A DNA stretch of 64,000 bases from Anaerolineales bacterium UBA6055 (GTDB taxonomy: Bacteria; Chloroflexota; Anaerolineae; Aggregatilineales; Phototrophicaceae): the NCBI GenBank assembly GCA_002428985.1, contig DIYL01000054.1:248001-312000 (forward strand). The letters are read 5' to 3'. Positions 17,284 to 27,345 of the stretch are shown piece by piece (position 1 is the first letter of the stretch; every line of letters begins with the position of its first letter). The notes under the pieces are model-generated. The model searched no databases, had not been told where the DNA came from, and saw nothing but the letters and a program-made list of their open reading frames with translations. Made by a program: the position numbers and the translations under genes.

Positions 17284-18117
17284 ATGGAACAAACTGTCAG
17301 AGTAGACCGTCGCGCCCAACTGGCGACGATATTCCGCTACACGGCCCTTATTCTTTTGCTTGTTGGTTTGGTATTACCATTCTTTGCATTCGTCATTAAC
17401 TCGCTGGCGTTCCGCTGGTTCTATCCACAACTTATACCCAACGAGTGGAGTTTAGATGCATGGAATTCTGTCTTGAATGATGATTTATTCGAGGCGCTCT
17501 ATAACAGTGTGGTCATTGCAGTCGGTGTAACATTTGTCTCCGTGATTATTGGTATTCCGGCATCGCGTGCTATGGGGCTTTATCAATTCCGAGGAAAACG
17601 CATTGTAGAGTTCTTAATCCTCGCGCCGACGATCGTACCGGGGATTGCTGTTGCAATGGGCTTGAATATTAACTTCTTGCGCTGGAACTTAGCAGGCGAG
17701 ATGTTTGGGGTTGGATTGGTCCATCTTGTGCCCGTTATGCCTTATGTTGTGCTGACCTTATCTGGTGTCTTTGCCAACTACAATCCAGAATTTGAACAAC
17801 AAGCGAGAACCTTAGGAGCAGGACCGATTCGCACGTTTTGGTATGTTACATTCCCAGCCATTTTCCCCGGATTAGTTGTTGCTAGCTTGTTTGCGTTTCT
17901 GGTGTCATGGAGTCAATATATTTTGACTTTCCTCATCGGGCAGGGGCGTGTCATTACAATGCCAGTGCTACTGTTTACAGCAGTACCGGGGGGTAAAAAC
18001 CCGAATATTGCCGCAATCTCACTTGTATTTATTGCACCAGCCGTACTTATTCTGCTGTTGTCTTCACGTTATTTATCAGGCGAATCCAATACAGTTGGAG
18101 GCTTTGGACAAGTATGA
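17284..18117 (+). CDS. ABC transporter permease 2
   Basis: 277 aa, PotC-type permease with about six helices. The EAA loop is recognisable as 'EQQARTLGAGPIRTFWYVTFPAIF' at ~178-201. A GGAG ribosome site precedes the ATG at 17284. It overlaps the ATPase gene by 4 bases (ATGA). It partners the preceding permease in the same importer. Confidence 0.88.
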   Translation: MEQTVRVDRRAQLATIFRYTALILLLVGLVLPFFAFVINSLAFRWFYPQLIPNEWSLDAWNSVLNDDLFEALYNSVVIAVGVTFVSVIIGIPASRAMGLYQFRGKRIVEFLILAPTIVPGIAVAMGLNINFLRWNLAGEMFGVGLVHLVPVMPYVVLTLSGVFANYNPEFEQQARTLGAGPIRTFWYVTFPAIFPGLVVASLFAFLVSWSQYILTFLIGQGRVITMPVLLFTAVPGGKNPNIAAISLVFIAPAVLILLLSSRYLSGESNTVGGFGQV

Positions 18118-19169
18118 CCCACGTAATTCTCGATAAAATCCAAAAAGTATATCCCGGTGCAAGCACACCTGCAGTTGACGATTTTTCGCTCGATATTCCG
18201 ACAGGCAAGTTAGTCGCCTTCTTAGGACCATCAGGATGTGGAAAAACAACAACACTTAAAATGATCGCCGGTTTGATTAACCCGACAGCAGGACGTATCA
18301 CCTTTGATGGTGAGGACATTCTACCGATTCCATCCGAAAAGCGCGGAGCGGTGATGGTCTTTCAGAATTATCTGTTGTTTCCCTATATGTCTGTCGGTGA
18401 TAACGTCGGCTTTGGGTTAAAAATGCGCGGTGTCGATAAGAAGATTATTCAACAAAAAGTCCAACAGATGTTGGAGCTTGTCAAACTACCAGACATTGCC
18501 AAACGTCGTCCATCACAATTATCTGGTGGTCAACAACAGCGTGTCGCATTAGCCAGAGCACTCATCACAGAACCTCGTGTTCTCCTATTAGACGAGCCGT
18601 TGAGTAATCTTGATGCACATTTGCGTGACGAGATGCGCGATCTAATCCTGATGATCCAGCGTGATCTTAAAGTGACCACTGTTTTTGTCACACATGATCA
18701 GGAAGAAGCGGTCTTACTAGCGGATCAGATTGCGTTGATTTTTGATGGTCTACTACAACAATATGTTTCACCTGCCGAATTCTATCAGCGTCCAATTTCA
18801 GAACGGGCAGCACGATTTTTTGGTGGGGTTAACTTTATCCCTGCTAACCGCACCAATGGCATCGTGAAGACTGACATAGGCGATTTCCATTTTGATGCGA
18901 CTAACAACGAAACAGCACCAACAGGCAAGGCACAATTGACGATTCGTCCCGAACAAATCCGCCTCAATGAGGGGCAATCCAACAATGTTGTTAAAGGGCG
19001 AGTTCGCGAACGTATTTATGTTGGAACATATACACGCTACAAAATCCAACTTGGCAATCACGAAATCGAAGCAATACGGAGTGCAGACTTACCCGGCGCA
19101 ATCAATGTAGATGATGAAGTTGATGTCCATTTTCCATCAGATAGGATTTGGATTGTCCCTCAAAGCTAG
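18114..19169 (+). CDS. ABC transporter ATP-binding protein, PotA/UgpC type
   Basis: 351 aa. Walker A is GPSGCGKT at 38-45, the signature LSGGQQQR lies near 138-145 and Walker B LLLDEPLSNLDAH lies near 157-169, followed by the switch histidine in VFVTHDQEEA. Residues ~235-350 form the TOBE regulatory domain characteristic of PotA, MalK and UgpC ATPases. It energises the two preceding permeases. All parts of this importer (binding protein, two permeases, ATPase) are present. The downstream MFS start lies within its 3' end. Confidence 0.93.
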   Translation: MTHVILDKIQKVYPGASTPAVDDFSLDIPTGKLVAFLGPSGCGKTTTLKMIAGLINPTAGRITFDGEDILPIPSEKRGAVMVFQNYLLFPYMSVGDNVGFGLKMRGVDKKIIQQKVQQMLELVKLPDIAKRRPSQLSGGQQQRVALARALITEPRVLLLDEPLSNLDAHLRDEMRDLILMIQRDLKVTTVFVTHDQEEAVLLADQIALIFDGLLQQYVSPAEFYQRPISERAARFFGGVNFIPANRTNGIVKTDIGDFHFDATNNETAPTGKAQLTIRPEQIRLNEGQSNNVVKGRVRERIYVGTYTRYKIQLGNHEIEAIRSADLPGAINVDDEVDVHFPSDRIWIVPQS

Positions 19170-20364
19170 TTCAACGCATGCCTTACCGCTTGACGCACAA
19201 CAGAAGCGTGTTGTCGGTACAATCTGGACGACCTACTGTTTGTTTTATCTAGGGCGGGTCAACTTTAGTGTCGTGCTACCAGCATTAGCTATCTACCTCG
19301 GGGTGACGCGCGCGGAAGTCGGTACACTCGGTACTATATTTTTCTGGATATATGGGATTGGACATTTTGTAAGTGGTGAGATCGGTAGCCATGTCAGTCC
19401 ATTTAAGCTCGTAAGTTTTGGTTTACTTGTTATCGCCCTCACCAATATAGCATTTGCTTTCCAGACATCACTGATTGCGATGTTGATCTTGTGGGGCATT
19501 AATGGGATGGCACAATCGACAGGGTGGGCACCGATGTTCCGCATCATTGCAGAACGGCTCGACCCATCACAACTCAAACGTGTCTCGACCATCATGCCGT
19601 TTAGTTATGTCATTGGCACGGTCATCACATGGTCATTCATTGGTGTGGTGGCGGTTGATGGTAATTGGCAGATTGCATTCTGGCTACCCGGCATTTTGAC
19701 ATTAGGTGTGCTTGCATTTTGGTGGACATCATACATTGATTCACCAAACAAGCCGACATCACGCTTCCGTCTATCCGATATTACATCTGAAATCCGCACG
19801 ATATGGTTCTCACTCATCACTGCTGCACTCGCTGGATTTGTCTTTAACGGCACGATTATCTGGTTACCAACTTACATTCTAGATACTGGCTTAGTCACAG
19901 AATCACTCGTTGGGTTTGTCGCTGCGATTTTACAAATTTTTGCCATTATCGGGCTCATCATTGCACGTTATTGGGTGATTCGTACCAATCAGGTATTTTC
20001 AACAGCATCCAGCTTACTTGGTATCGCTAGCATTGCGCTATTGTTGCTCGTATTCATAAGTGATTTCCCCGCATTAATAATCATCACTGTCGCACTCATA
20101 GCGCTAAATGGAGCGTTCGGATTGGTCGTTAGCTCGATACCGCTCATCTTATCGCCAGAAGGACGAGCGTCATCTGTCACGGGCACAATCAACATGATGT
20201 CAAATTTTTTCGGAGGGATGGCAGGATTTACGATTGGTGGCATAGTCGAAGCCAGTGGATGGCAAATTGTATTCGCGATGTGGGCAGTCATTTTGTGTTG
20301 TGCAGCGGGTTTAATTTGGTGGAAGCGCCAAGAAGAAACAAAACAACAAAGGAACAAATCATGA
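19111..20364 (+). CDS. MFS transporter (OPA/hexuronate-like)
   Basis: 417 aa from the ATG at 19111, with about 12 transmembrane helices. The early segment 'YCLFYLGRVNFSVVLPAL' matches the organophosphate:anion/hexuronate transporter branch of the major facilitator superfamily. The start is uncertain: this ATG overlaps the ATPase gene by 59 bases, an ATG at 19123 and a TTG at 19153 are also in frame, and translational coupling fits any of them. Its end overlaps the CoA-transferase start (ATGA). A second carrier beside a full ABC importer suggests that it takes up a different compound of the pathway, such as a sugar acid, or exports an end product. Confidence 0.85.
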   Translation: MMKLMSIFHQIGFGLSLKASSTHALPLDAQQKRVVGTIWTTYCLFYLGRVNFSVVLPALAIYLGVTRAEVGTLGTIFFWIYGIGHFVSGEIGSHVSPFKLVSFGLLVIALTNIAFAFQTSLIAMLILWGINGMAQSTGWAPMFRIIAERLDPSQLKRVSTIMPFSYVIGTVITWSFIGVVAVDGNWQIAFWLPGILTLGVLAFWWTSYIDSPNKPTSRFRLSDITSEIRTIWFSLITAALAGFVFNGTIIWLPTYILDTGLVTESLVGFVAAILQIFAIIGLIIARYWVIRTNQVFSTASSLLGIASIALLLLVFISDFPALIIITVALIALNGAFGLVVSSIPLILSPEGRASSVTGTINMMSNFFGGMAGFTIGGIVEASGWQIVFAMWAVILCCAAGLIWWKRQEETKQQRNKS

Positions 20365-21563
20365 CAAAACAATCCCCTCTAGCAGGGTTAAAAGTTATTG
20401 ATCAGACGCAAGCACTTGCGGGTCCATATTGTGGGATGATGCTTGGTGACCTCGGGGCTGACGTCATTAAAATTGAACGCCCCGGTGTTGGCGATCAATC
20501 ACGCCAATGGGCTCCACCATATATCGGCGACCAGAGTTGCTACTATCTAGCAGTTAATCGCAATAAACGGGGCATCGCCTTAAACATTCGATCTGACGAA
20601 GGGCGTAAAATCATCCATCAACTGGTAGCAGAAGCTGATGTATTTCTGACAAATCTCGCTACGACCGCATCCCTTAAAAAGTATGGTATAGACTACGATA
20701 CACTCCGAGAGATCAACCCACGCCTCATCTACGCGTCGATTAGTGGTTATGGGCGCACAGGTCCGCGTGCAGGGCAACCCGGTTATGATCTTGTTTCGCA
20801 AGCTGAGTCCGGCACAATGGCAATCACAGGTGAAGTGAATGGTGCACCAATGCGCTTCCCGACACCGATTGCTGATATGACCTGTGGATTGTTTACACTT
20901 ATTGGGGTACTTGCCGCATTAAATGCACGCCATACCACTGGTGAGGGTCAATTTATTGATAGCTCCCTACAAGAAGGGCAGATGACATGGTTGGAAAATT
21001 ATGCAGGTGAATATTTTGCAGATGGTCAAGACCCGCCGAGAAGGGGAAACCGACATCCACAAGTTGTACCCTATGAGGCTGTACAAGGGAGTGATGGCGA
21101 TTGGTTTATTTTAGGCGTTGGTTCAGATAATATTTGGCAGTCATTTTGTAAACATGTCGGACGTGATGACCTTGCACAAGATGAACGCTTCATCACCAAT
21201 GCACTGCGCATCGCCAACTATGAACAATTACTGCCGCTTGTTCGTGAAATCATCAAACAAAAATCCTCAGATCAATGGTTAGCTGAATTGCGTGATGTTG
21301 GTGTACCGTGTGGGCGCATCAAAACCGTCAAAGAGGCCCTCACTGACCCGCATATTATTGAACGAGGTATGATCATTGAACTGGAACATCCAGCCTTAGG
21401 AATCGTTAAATCACTCGCAACACCTGTACATTTATCAGATACCCCTCTGGTGTATCATCGCCACCCACCAACACTAGGTGAGCATACCGATAGTGTCGTA
21501 CAAGAATTAGGTTATAGCGCAGAACAAGTGCAGCAAATGCGTACAGAAGGAGTAATCGCATGA
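20361..21563 (+). CDS. Class III CoA-transferase (CaiB/BaiF family)
   Basis: 400 aa from the ATG at 20361, with AGGA at 20350-20353 and a 4-base overlap with the MFS stop; an earlier in-frame start at 20259 lies in the MFS gene and is rejected. Family landmarks: 'ALAGPYCGMMLGDLGADVIKIE' at the N-terminus, 'NRNKRGIALNI' near 67-77, the catalytic aspartate D143 in QPGYDLVSQ, and 'GQFIDSSLQEG'. These enzymes move CoA between carboxylates through an aspartyl-CoA anhydride. In this run it could activate a carboxylic acid, perhaps the aldehyde dehydrogenase product, for the thiolase-like/DUF35 pair. Confidence 0.92.
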   Translation: MTKQSPLAGLKVIDQTQALAGPYCGMMLGDLGADVIKIERPGVGDQSRQWAPPYIGDQSCYYLAVNRNKRGIALNIRSDEGRKIIHQLVAEADVFLTNLATTASLKKYGIDYDTLREINPRLIYASISGYGRTGPRAGQPGYDLVSQAESGTMAITGEVNGAPMRFPTPIADMTCGLFTLIGVLAALNARHTTGEGQFIDSSLQEGQMTWLENYAGEYFADGQDPPRRGNRHPQVVPYEAVQGSDGDWFILGVGSDNIWQSFCKHVGRDDLAQDERFITNALRIANYEQLLPLVREIIKQKSSDQWLAELRDVGVPCGRIKTVKEALTDPHIIERGMIIELEHPALGIVKSLATPVHLSDTPLVYHRHPPTLGEHTDSVVQELGYSAEQVQQMRTEGVIA

Positions 21564-22693
21564 CATATCTTGATCGTTTCCCCAAATTGACAGTAGATGA
21601 ATATGATCAAATCTTACGACCTCCTATGGGTAGAGTTCAATGTGTTATAGATACAGATACCCGTAACGAGATTGATGACCAGTTTGCCTTAGCATGGGCA
21701 TTGTTGTCACAGAATAAGCTCAAAATTGAAGCGATTTATGCTGCCCCTTATTCCTTCCGCAATCGATTAGAAGAACTTCGTCAAGCACAAACAATTCGTA
21801 CCAGTAGTGAAACAGCCAAACATGGTGACCTTGACTTACTCATGCGTTATGCCGGGCAACTTGATCGACTCGATGCCAAAGGTGTTGATATTCAAGATGA
21901 TAGCCAGCTCGACCCACAAAACGTGACAATGGTGACACCCGACATCGGCATGGAAAAAAGCTATGAAGAAATTTTACTGTGTTGCGAAAAAATGGGTATC
22001 GACTTTGCAGATAAAGTCTATCGCGGGTCGCCTCGCTATTTGGAATCATTTGACACACCCGTCGAAAGTGAAGCCGTCACACATCTGATTGAAACAGCCA
22101 AGACAGCTTCACCAGACAACCCTCTATACGTTGTAGCAATCGGTGCACCGACAAACATTGCTTCGGCAATCTTGATTGCACCTGAAATTATCAAGAATAT
22201 TGTTGTGACATGGACGGCAGGGTACCCAACCACCATAACAGGGGTCTTCCAAGAATCATTTAATATGGAGCAAGATATGCTCTCGTCACAACTGTTATTT
22301 GATAGTGGTGTGCCGTTGGTCTATCTACCGGGTTTCCATGTTGGCGTTCAGCTTGGCTTATCGTTACCAGAAATGGAGGCATGGGTCAAAGGGCAGGGAG
22401 AAATTGGAGATTATTTACACTGGCTGTTCATGAATAATCCACACTATCCGTTTCAGGGGATAGATGATTACTTTGGGCGCACATGGATTATCTGGGATTT
22501 GATTAACTTTGCATGGTTGATGCAACCGAATTGGGTGCCATCCTTTATGACAACAGCTCCGCATCTCACAGATGATCGTAAATGGCTACGAGATGGTGAT
22601 CCTCGTCATCCAATGCGCGAAGCACTCGATATTAATCGGGATGCAATCTTCCGCGACTTCTTCCAAAAGTTAGCTGATGCAGCAACATCGTAG
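21560..22693 (+). CDS. Nucleoside hydrolase (IunH-like family)
   Basis: 377 aa, overlapping the CoA-transferase stop by 4 bases. The calcium-binding N-terminal motif reads DTDTRNEIDD (residues 31-40), two residues longer than the classical D-T-D-P-G-x-D-D. This variant is common in uncharacterised relatives of inosine-uridine hydrolase. 'IGAPTNIASAIL' at ~193-204 and 'FNMEQD' at ~233-238 are further family segments. The enzyme would release a pentose (or related furanose) from an N- or O-glycoside. Ribose from nucleosides is the textbook substrate, but the neighbours suggest another ribofuranosyl-like compound. Confidence 0.85.
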   Translation: MTYLDRFPKLTVDEYDQILRPPMGRVQCVIDTDTRNEIDDQFALAWALLSQNKLKIEAIYAAPYSFRNRLEELRQAQTIRTSSETAKHGDLDLLMRYAGQLDRLDAKGVDIQDDSQLDPQNVTMVTPDIGMEKSYEEILLCCEKMGIDFADKVYRGSPRYLESFDTPVESEAVTHLIETAKTASPDNPLYVVAIGAPTNIASAILIAPEIIKNIVVTWTAGYPTTITGVFQESFNMEQDMLSSQLLFDSGVPLVYLPGFHVGVQLGLSLPEMEAWVKGQGEIGDYLHWLFMNNPHYPFQGIDDYFGRTWIIWDLINFAWLMQPNWVPSFMTTAPHLTDDRKWLRDGDPRHPMREALDINRDAIFRDFFQKLADAATS

Positions 22694-22704
22694 AGGAGTC
22701 TGAC

Positions 22705-24207
22705 ATGTTGAATTTACCGGATCATTATATTGATCTGCACCCAACAGTACGTGACCTATTATCGAGTGAATGTCAGTTATACATTGGTGGTCAATTTGTC
22801 TCAGCACAAAGTAGAAAAACTTTTGAGACAATCGATCCATCAACAGAGCAAGTACTCGCCTCTGTATCAGAAGCAGATGCAACCGATGTTGATCGTGCTG
22901 TACAAGCCGCACGACAAGCATTTGAAGGTGATTGGCGACATAAGATGACTCCCGATGATCGGAGTAAACTCATCTGGAAGTTAGCTGACTTAATTGATGA
23001 ACGCGCCGAAATCCTTGCCCAACTGGATACACTGGATACAGGCAAACCGTATCAAACAGCTCTAACAGTCGATGTGCCATTATCAGCAGAACACTTTCGA
23101 TATTACGCGGGTTTCCCAACCAAGATCGAAGGCGCGACCATTCCTGTTAGTACACAGGGTATGTTCAACTACACAATACGCGAACCGCTTGGTGTATGTG
23201 GTTTGATCGTTCCTTGGAACTATCCACTACTCATGGCAAGCTGGAAAATCGCACCCGCGTTAGCTGCAGGCAATTGCATTATCTTAAAACCAGCAGAACA
23301 AACCCCATTGAGTGCGCTATATCTTGCCACACTCTTTGAAGAAGCAGGATTCCCACCGGGTGTTTTTAATGTAATCAACGGCTATGGACGGGGTGCAGGA
23401 GCCGCATTAGTTGAACACGCTGGTGTGAATAAAATTGGGTTTACAGGCAGCGTAGCCACAGCCCAAACGATTATTCGTAGTTCGGCGGATACACTCAAAC
23501 GTGTATCACTAGAACTAGGAGGAAAAAGCCCCAACATCGTATTCGCTGATGCAGACTTATCTAATGCCAGCGTCGGCGCTACATGGGCAATTTTTGGCAA
23601 TAATGGTCAATCGTGTACAGCTGGTTCACGCCTGTATATTGAACGTGGAATCTTTGACAAAGTTGTACAAGGCATGGTCGACGAAGTATCTAATATTAAA
23701 ATCGGCCCCGGCATGACCCACGAACCTTATAACCTAGGGCCTGTAATTAGTGAAGTACAGATGAATAAAGTCCTCAGCTACGTAGATGAAGGTTTCCAAG
23801 GTGGTGGCGAAGCGGTCACAGGTGGCAAACGTATGACCGATACAGGTTACTTCATCGAACCAACCATCATCGTCAACACGACCGATGATATGCGCATTAA
23901 CCGCGAGGAAATTTTTGGTCCAGTTGTCTGTGCAATGCCATTTGATGACGTGAACGATATTTTGAAGCGCGCCAATGATACCGATTATGGATTAGCAGCC
24001 GGATTATGGACAACAAACTTGAGTCGGGCTCATCAATTTGCGTCTAAACTACAAGCTGGCACAATCTGGATTAACACATGGGGCAATACCGATGCAGCAT
24101 CCCCGTTCGGCGGATACAAACAAAGCGGTCATGGACGGGAAATGGGTAAAGAAGCCATTGATCTATATACCGAAGTTAAAAGTGTCTGGATAAACATTGA
24201 TGGCTAA
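22705..24207 (+). CDS. Aldehyde dehydrogenase (NAD(P)+)
   Basis: 500 aa, full length. The catalytic cysteine is C304 in NNGQSCTAGSR and the general base is E270 in LELGGKSPNIV. The oxyanion asparagine lies in 'IVPWNYPLLMASWKIAPALAAGN'. A GAGG ribosome site precedes the ATG. It oxidises an aldehyde to an acid; in this run the aldehyde is most simply the non-phosphorylated product of the downstream aldolase (for example lactaldehyde or glycolaldehyde). The 3' end overlaps the aldolase start by 8 bases. Confidence 0.94.
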   Translation: MLNLPDHYIDLHPTVRDLLSSECQLYIGGQFVSAQSRKTFETIDPSTEQVLASVSEADATDVDRAVQAARQAFEGDWRHKMTPDDRSKLIWKLADLIDERAEILAQLDTLDTGKPYQTALTVDVPLSAEHFRYYAGFPTKIEGATIPVSTQGMFNYTIREPLGVCGLIVPWNYPLLMASWKIAPALAAGNCIILKPAEQTPLSALYLATLFEEAGFPPGVFNVINGYGRGAGAALVEHAGVNKIGFTGSVATAQTIIRSSADTLKRVSLELGGKSPNIVFADADLSNASVGATWAIFGNNGQSCTAGSRLYIERGIFDKVVQGMVDEVSNIKIGPGMTHEPYNLGPVISEVQMNKVLSYVDEGFQGGGEAVTGGKRMTDTGYFIEPTIIVNTTDDMRINREEIFGPVVCAMPFDDVNDILKRANDTDYGLAAGLWTTNLSRAHQFASKLQAGTIWINTWGNTDAASPFGGYKQSGHGREMGKEAIDLYTEVKSVWINIDG

Positions 24208-25168
24208 ACCTATCTCTATCGGCAAGTATCGCGCTCTACAACAAACCAGCACCGATAATAGCGTCTTTACCATCCTTGCAATAGATCATCAGGATTCACT
24301 TCGGCGCGCCCTAAATGCTGATGCACCCAATCAAATCTCAACTGATGAAATGGTTACATTTAAACAGCACGTTGTCACTGCATTATGTGATACAGACATC
24401 AGCGGTGTATTACTCGATCCAGTTTATGGCATCGCACAACTTGTTGATAGTGGACTCCCGTCATCAGTTGGCTTGTTGGCAGAACTAGAAAAAGCCGATT
24501 ACAACATGAACCCGCTACCGATGGCAGTTGACATTCGCCCTAATTGGAGCGTGAACAAAATCAAACGTATGGCAGCAGATGGGGTCAAGCTATTCTACTA
24601 TTATGATCCTGATGACACGGATTTATGTCAACAACAAGATGCGACAATTGCCAACGTAATTGCATCCTGTGAATCTTACGACATCCCACTATACGCAGAG
24701 CCAATCATAACAAATGTGACAACAGAGAATCGCCAACGTAAAGTCATTGAGTCTGCCCAACGTGCTGATGTACTTGGAGCCGATATTCTCAAATTAGAAT
24801 TCCCGATTGATGTGCATCAAAACATCGATAGGGCAGATTGGTCATCTGCGTGCGAAGCATTGACAGCAGGTATCTCCTCACCTTGGGTACTTCTTAGTGC
24901 AGGTGTCAGTTTTGAGCTATTTTGTGAACAAGTTGAAATTGCCTGTAAAGCAGGAGCTTGTGGTTTTATGGTCGGGCGCGCCATATGGGGTGATGCGTGT
25001 TTAATCCATGACACATCAGAACGGCAAAATTGGCTAAAGACAGTAGGACGTGAGCGTATGCGTCAACTTATACAGATCGCCGAAACACATGCAATCGGTT
25101 GGACAAACTACTACCAACTCAGCAAGACATCAACAGATTGGTATATTGACTATCCAGATATGCCCTAG
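24200..25168 (+). CDS. Class I aldolase, LacD/YihT-like
   Basis: 322 aa from the ATG at 24200; an upstream TTG at 24197 is also possible. The TIM-barrel sequence fits the tagatose-bisphosphate aldolase (LacD) / sulfofructose-phosphate aldolase branch: 'FTILAIDHQDSLRRAL' at the N-terminus, 'AADGVKLFYYYDPDD' near 120-140 and the Schiff-base lysine K198 in ADILKLEFP. It would split a ketose phosphate into dihydroxyacetone phosphate and an aldehyde. It follows the aldehyde dehydrogenase with translational overlap, which argues that they act in sequence. The exact substrate is unknown. Confidence 0.85.
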   Translation: MAKPISIGKYRALQQTSTDNSVFTILAIDHQDSLRRALNADAPNQISTDEMVTFKQHVVTALCDTDISGVLLDPVYGIAQLVDSGLPSSVGLLAELEKADYNMNPLPMAVDIRPNWSVNKIKRMAADGVKLFYYYDPDDTDLCQQQDATIANVIASCESYDIPLYAEPIITNVTTENRQRKVIESAQRADVLGADILKLEFPIDVHQNIDRADWSSACEALTAGISSPWVLLSAGVSFELFCEQVEIACKAGACGFMVGRAIWGDACLIHDTSERQNWLKTVGRERMRQLIQIAETHAIGWTNYYQLSKTSTDWYIDYPDMP

Positions 25169-25188
25169 AAGATAAGGAGAACCTTACC

Positions 25189-27195
25189 ATGGAAAAAGCA
25201 ACCATTCGATTTGACCTCGATAATACCATTGGTGAGGTTCACAACCACCTTTATGGAGCAAACCTAGAACATATCGGTCAAGCAATTTATGGTGGCGTGT
25301 GGGCAGAAATGCTACGTGACAGAAAATTTGCTGGCAACGACCACATGTATACAACTGCCAGCGAAGGTCTACACAATATTCATCCCAGTATTGGTGTGGT
25401 TGCACCATGGGAAGCCCTCAATCCACATTACGAAAACGTCCGCTATGTGCACGACAATACAACCTTCTACACTGGACGACAGTCCCAACGCATTACCATC
25501 CGGAATAAAGATGGAGAATCCCACGGAATCCAGCAAGTAGGGCTATACCTACAAGCTGGAAAAGAATACAACGTGCGTGTTGTACTACGTGGAGAAGGGC
25601 AGGCGGTTGATATTCAACTTGGCGATAATAGTTGGGTGTTATCGAGTATTGGCGAAGAATGGCAAACTTATACACATACTTTTACTGTTGACTCATTAGT
25701 TGAAAACGGCGCTTTCAGTATCTCGATTACAACAGGTACATTATGGATTGGTTGTGCCTCAGTGATGCCTGCCGATAACATCAAAGGATTTCGTGCAGAC
25801 CTAATTGAGGCGTTGAAGGATTGGTCACCGACACACTTACGATGGCCTGGTGGGAATTTTGTTTCGGCTTATCACTGGCAATTTGCTATCGGTGACCGAG
25901 ATCTACGTCCTGCTTATCTAGACCCAGCGTGGTGGCTCTGGGAATCTAACGATATGGGGACAGACGAATTTATCGACCTATGTCACCTCATCGGTTGTGA
26001 ACCGGTGTTAACGATTAATATGGGGGACGGCACAATTGAAGAGGCTGTCGCATGGGTCGAATACTGTAATGGTGATGCCACAACAACCTACGGTAAACTG
26101 CGCACTGATAATGGTTATCCAGACCCACATAACGTCAACGTGTGGTTCGTCGGAAATGAACAATTTGGTAACTGGCAGGTAGGACATGTCGATGCAGAAA
26201 CTTACGCCCATCGTTATATTGAGTTTGCATCGGCTATGCGACAAGTTGATAACACCCTCACATTAATCGGCGTTGGTGTACCATCCAATCTATACGGACA
26301 TTGGAATGAACAAGTCCTCAATATTGCTGGCGATCAAATGGATCAGCTCAGCGTCCATTATTATTCTATTCGTACCGAAAAATGGGATACGCCACCCTCA
26401 CCTGAGCATCTTTTTCTGCCGAAAATAGCCGCCTCCTATGAAGTTGGACAAATGCTAGATGCTACATTAGACATTATGGATGAGCATACAGATCAACCGT
26501 TACCCATTGCATTTGATGAATGGAATACATTCTATGGCGCAAAATCGCCAGATTATATTGAGGACTACAATCTAGCGGATGCGCTCTATACAGGTTCATT
26601 GTTGAATGCTTGTATCAATCGTGCTGATCGTATCAAATATAGCGCGATTTATCATCTAACCAATGTGATGGCATGTTATATTGTTTCTCCACTCTATGAA
26701 TGGCAACCCATTAGCTTAGGGCGGGGTGGTGGTTGGGTACCCGTCAGCATCATTGAAGCAACCAATCCGCCAACAGTAATTAAATCACCGCCAACATTAG
26801 TATTGGAGCTAATGACAAAGTATCGAGGTAGCAAGGCGATACACTCCGAGGTTACTTGCAACACCATATCAAGTCCATCAGCAGGTAACTTACCCGCATT
26901 TGAAGCGATCCCAATGATCGATGTATCGGCAACAATTGACCCCGATACAGGTCAAATTTTTATTTCGATTGTCAATTGTAATGTCAATGATTCAGTAGAA
27001 ATCGAATTTACAGGCTTAGACAACACATCAATATATACAGCACATATTGTTTCAGGCGAAACACCGACTGCAATCAATACATTTGATGCACCGCAAACCG
27101 TTTCTATTGATGTTCAGCATAATGTAGCATTGCCATTGGTTGTGCTGCCACATAGCTATGTTATGCTGGTGTCCCAAAAGCATTTTGAGAATTGA
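25189..27195 (+). CDS. Alpha-L-arabinofuranosidase-like glycoside hydrolase, GH51
   Basis: 668 aa. The acid/base glutamate is E324 in WFVGNEQFGNW and the nucleophile is E444 in IAFDEWNTFY, the GH51 arrangement. Residues ~1-200 include a carbohydrate-binding-like jelly roll, ~210-500 the TIM barrel ('LRWPGGNFVSAYHW') and the C-terminus a beta domain. No signal peptide is visible, so it probably acts on imported arabinofuranosides in the cytoplasm. It is the last gene of the run and may liberate the sugar that enters the isomerase/kinase/aldolase steps. Confidence 0.9.
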   Translation: MEKATIRFDLDNTIGEVHNHLYGANLEHIGQAIYGGVWAEMLRDRKFAGNDHMYTTASEGLHNIHPSIGVVAPWEALNPHYENVRYVHDNTTFYTGRQSQRITIRNKDGESHGIQQVGLYLQAGKEYNVRVVLRGEGQAVDIQLGDNSWVLSSIGEEWQTYTHTFTVDSLVENGAFSISITTGTLWIGCASVMPADNIKGFRADLIEALKDWSPTHLRWPGGNFVSAYHWQFAIGDRDLRPAYLDPAWWLWESNDMGTDEFIDLCHLIGCEPVLTINMGDGTIEEAVAWVEYCNGDATTTYGKLRTDNGYPDPHNVNVWFVGNEQFGNWQVGHVDAETYAHRYIEFASAMRQVDNTLTLIGVGVPSNLYGHWNEQVLNIAGDQMDQLSVHYYSIRTEKWDTPPSPEHLFLPKIAASYEVGQMLDATLDIMDEHTDQPLPIAFDEWNTFYGAKSPDYIEDYNLADALYTGSLLNACINRADRIKYSAIYHLTNVMACYIVSPLYEWQPISLGRGGGWVPVSIIEATNPPTVIKSPPTLVLELMTKYRGSKAIHSEVTCNTISSPSAGNLPAFEAIPMIDVSATIDPDTGQIFISIVNCNVNDSVEIEFTGLDNTSIYTAHIVSGETPTAINTFDAPQTVSIDVQHNVALPLVVLPHSYVMLVSQKHFEN

Positions 27196-27345
27196 TGACA
27201 ATGATCGGAATGCATTTGTACTACAAAGTTCAATAATAAGAACACGATAAACATAATATAAATTTCGCGTCCCTTAATCATTTGGCAAGATTTTGTGTCT
27301 AATCTCATGCAAGATTTACTTAACTTGCCGAGATAGGAGTCATCA

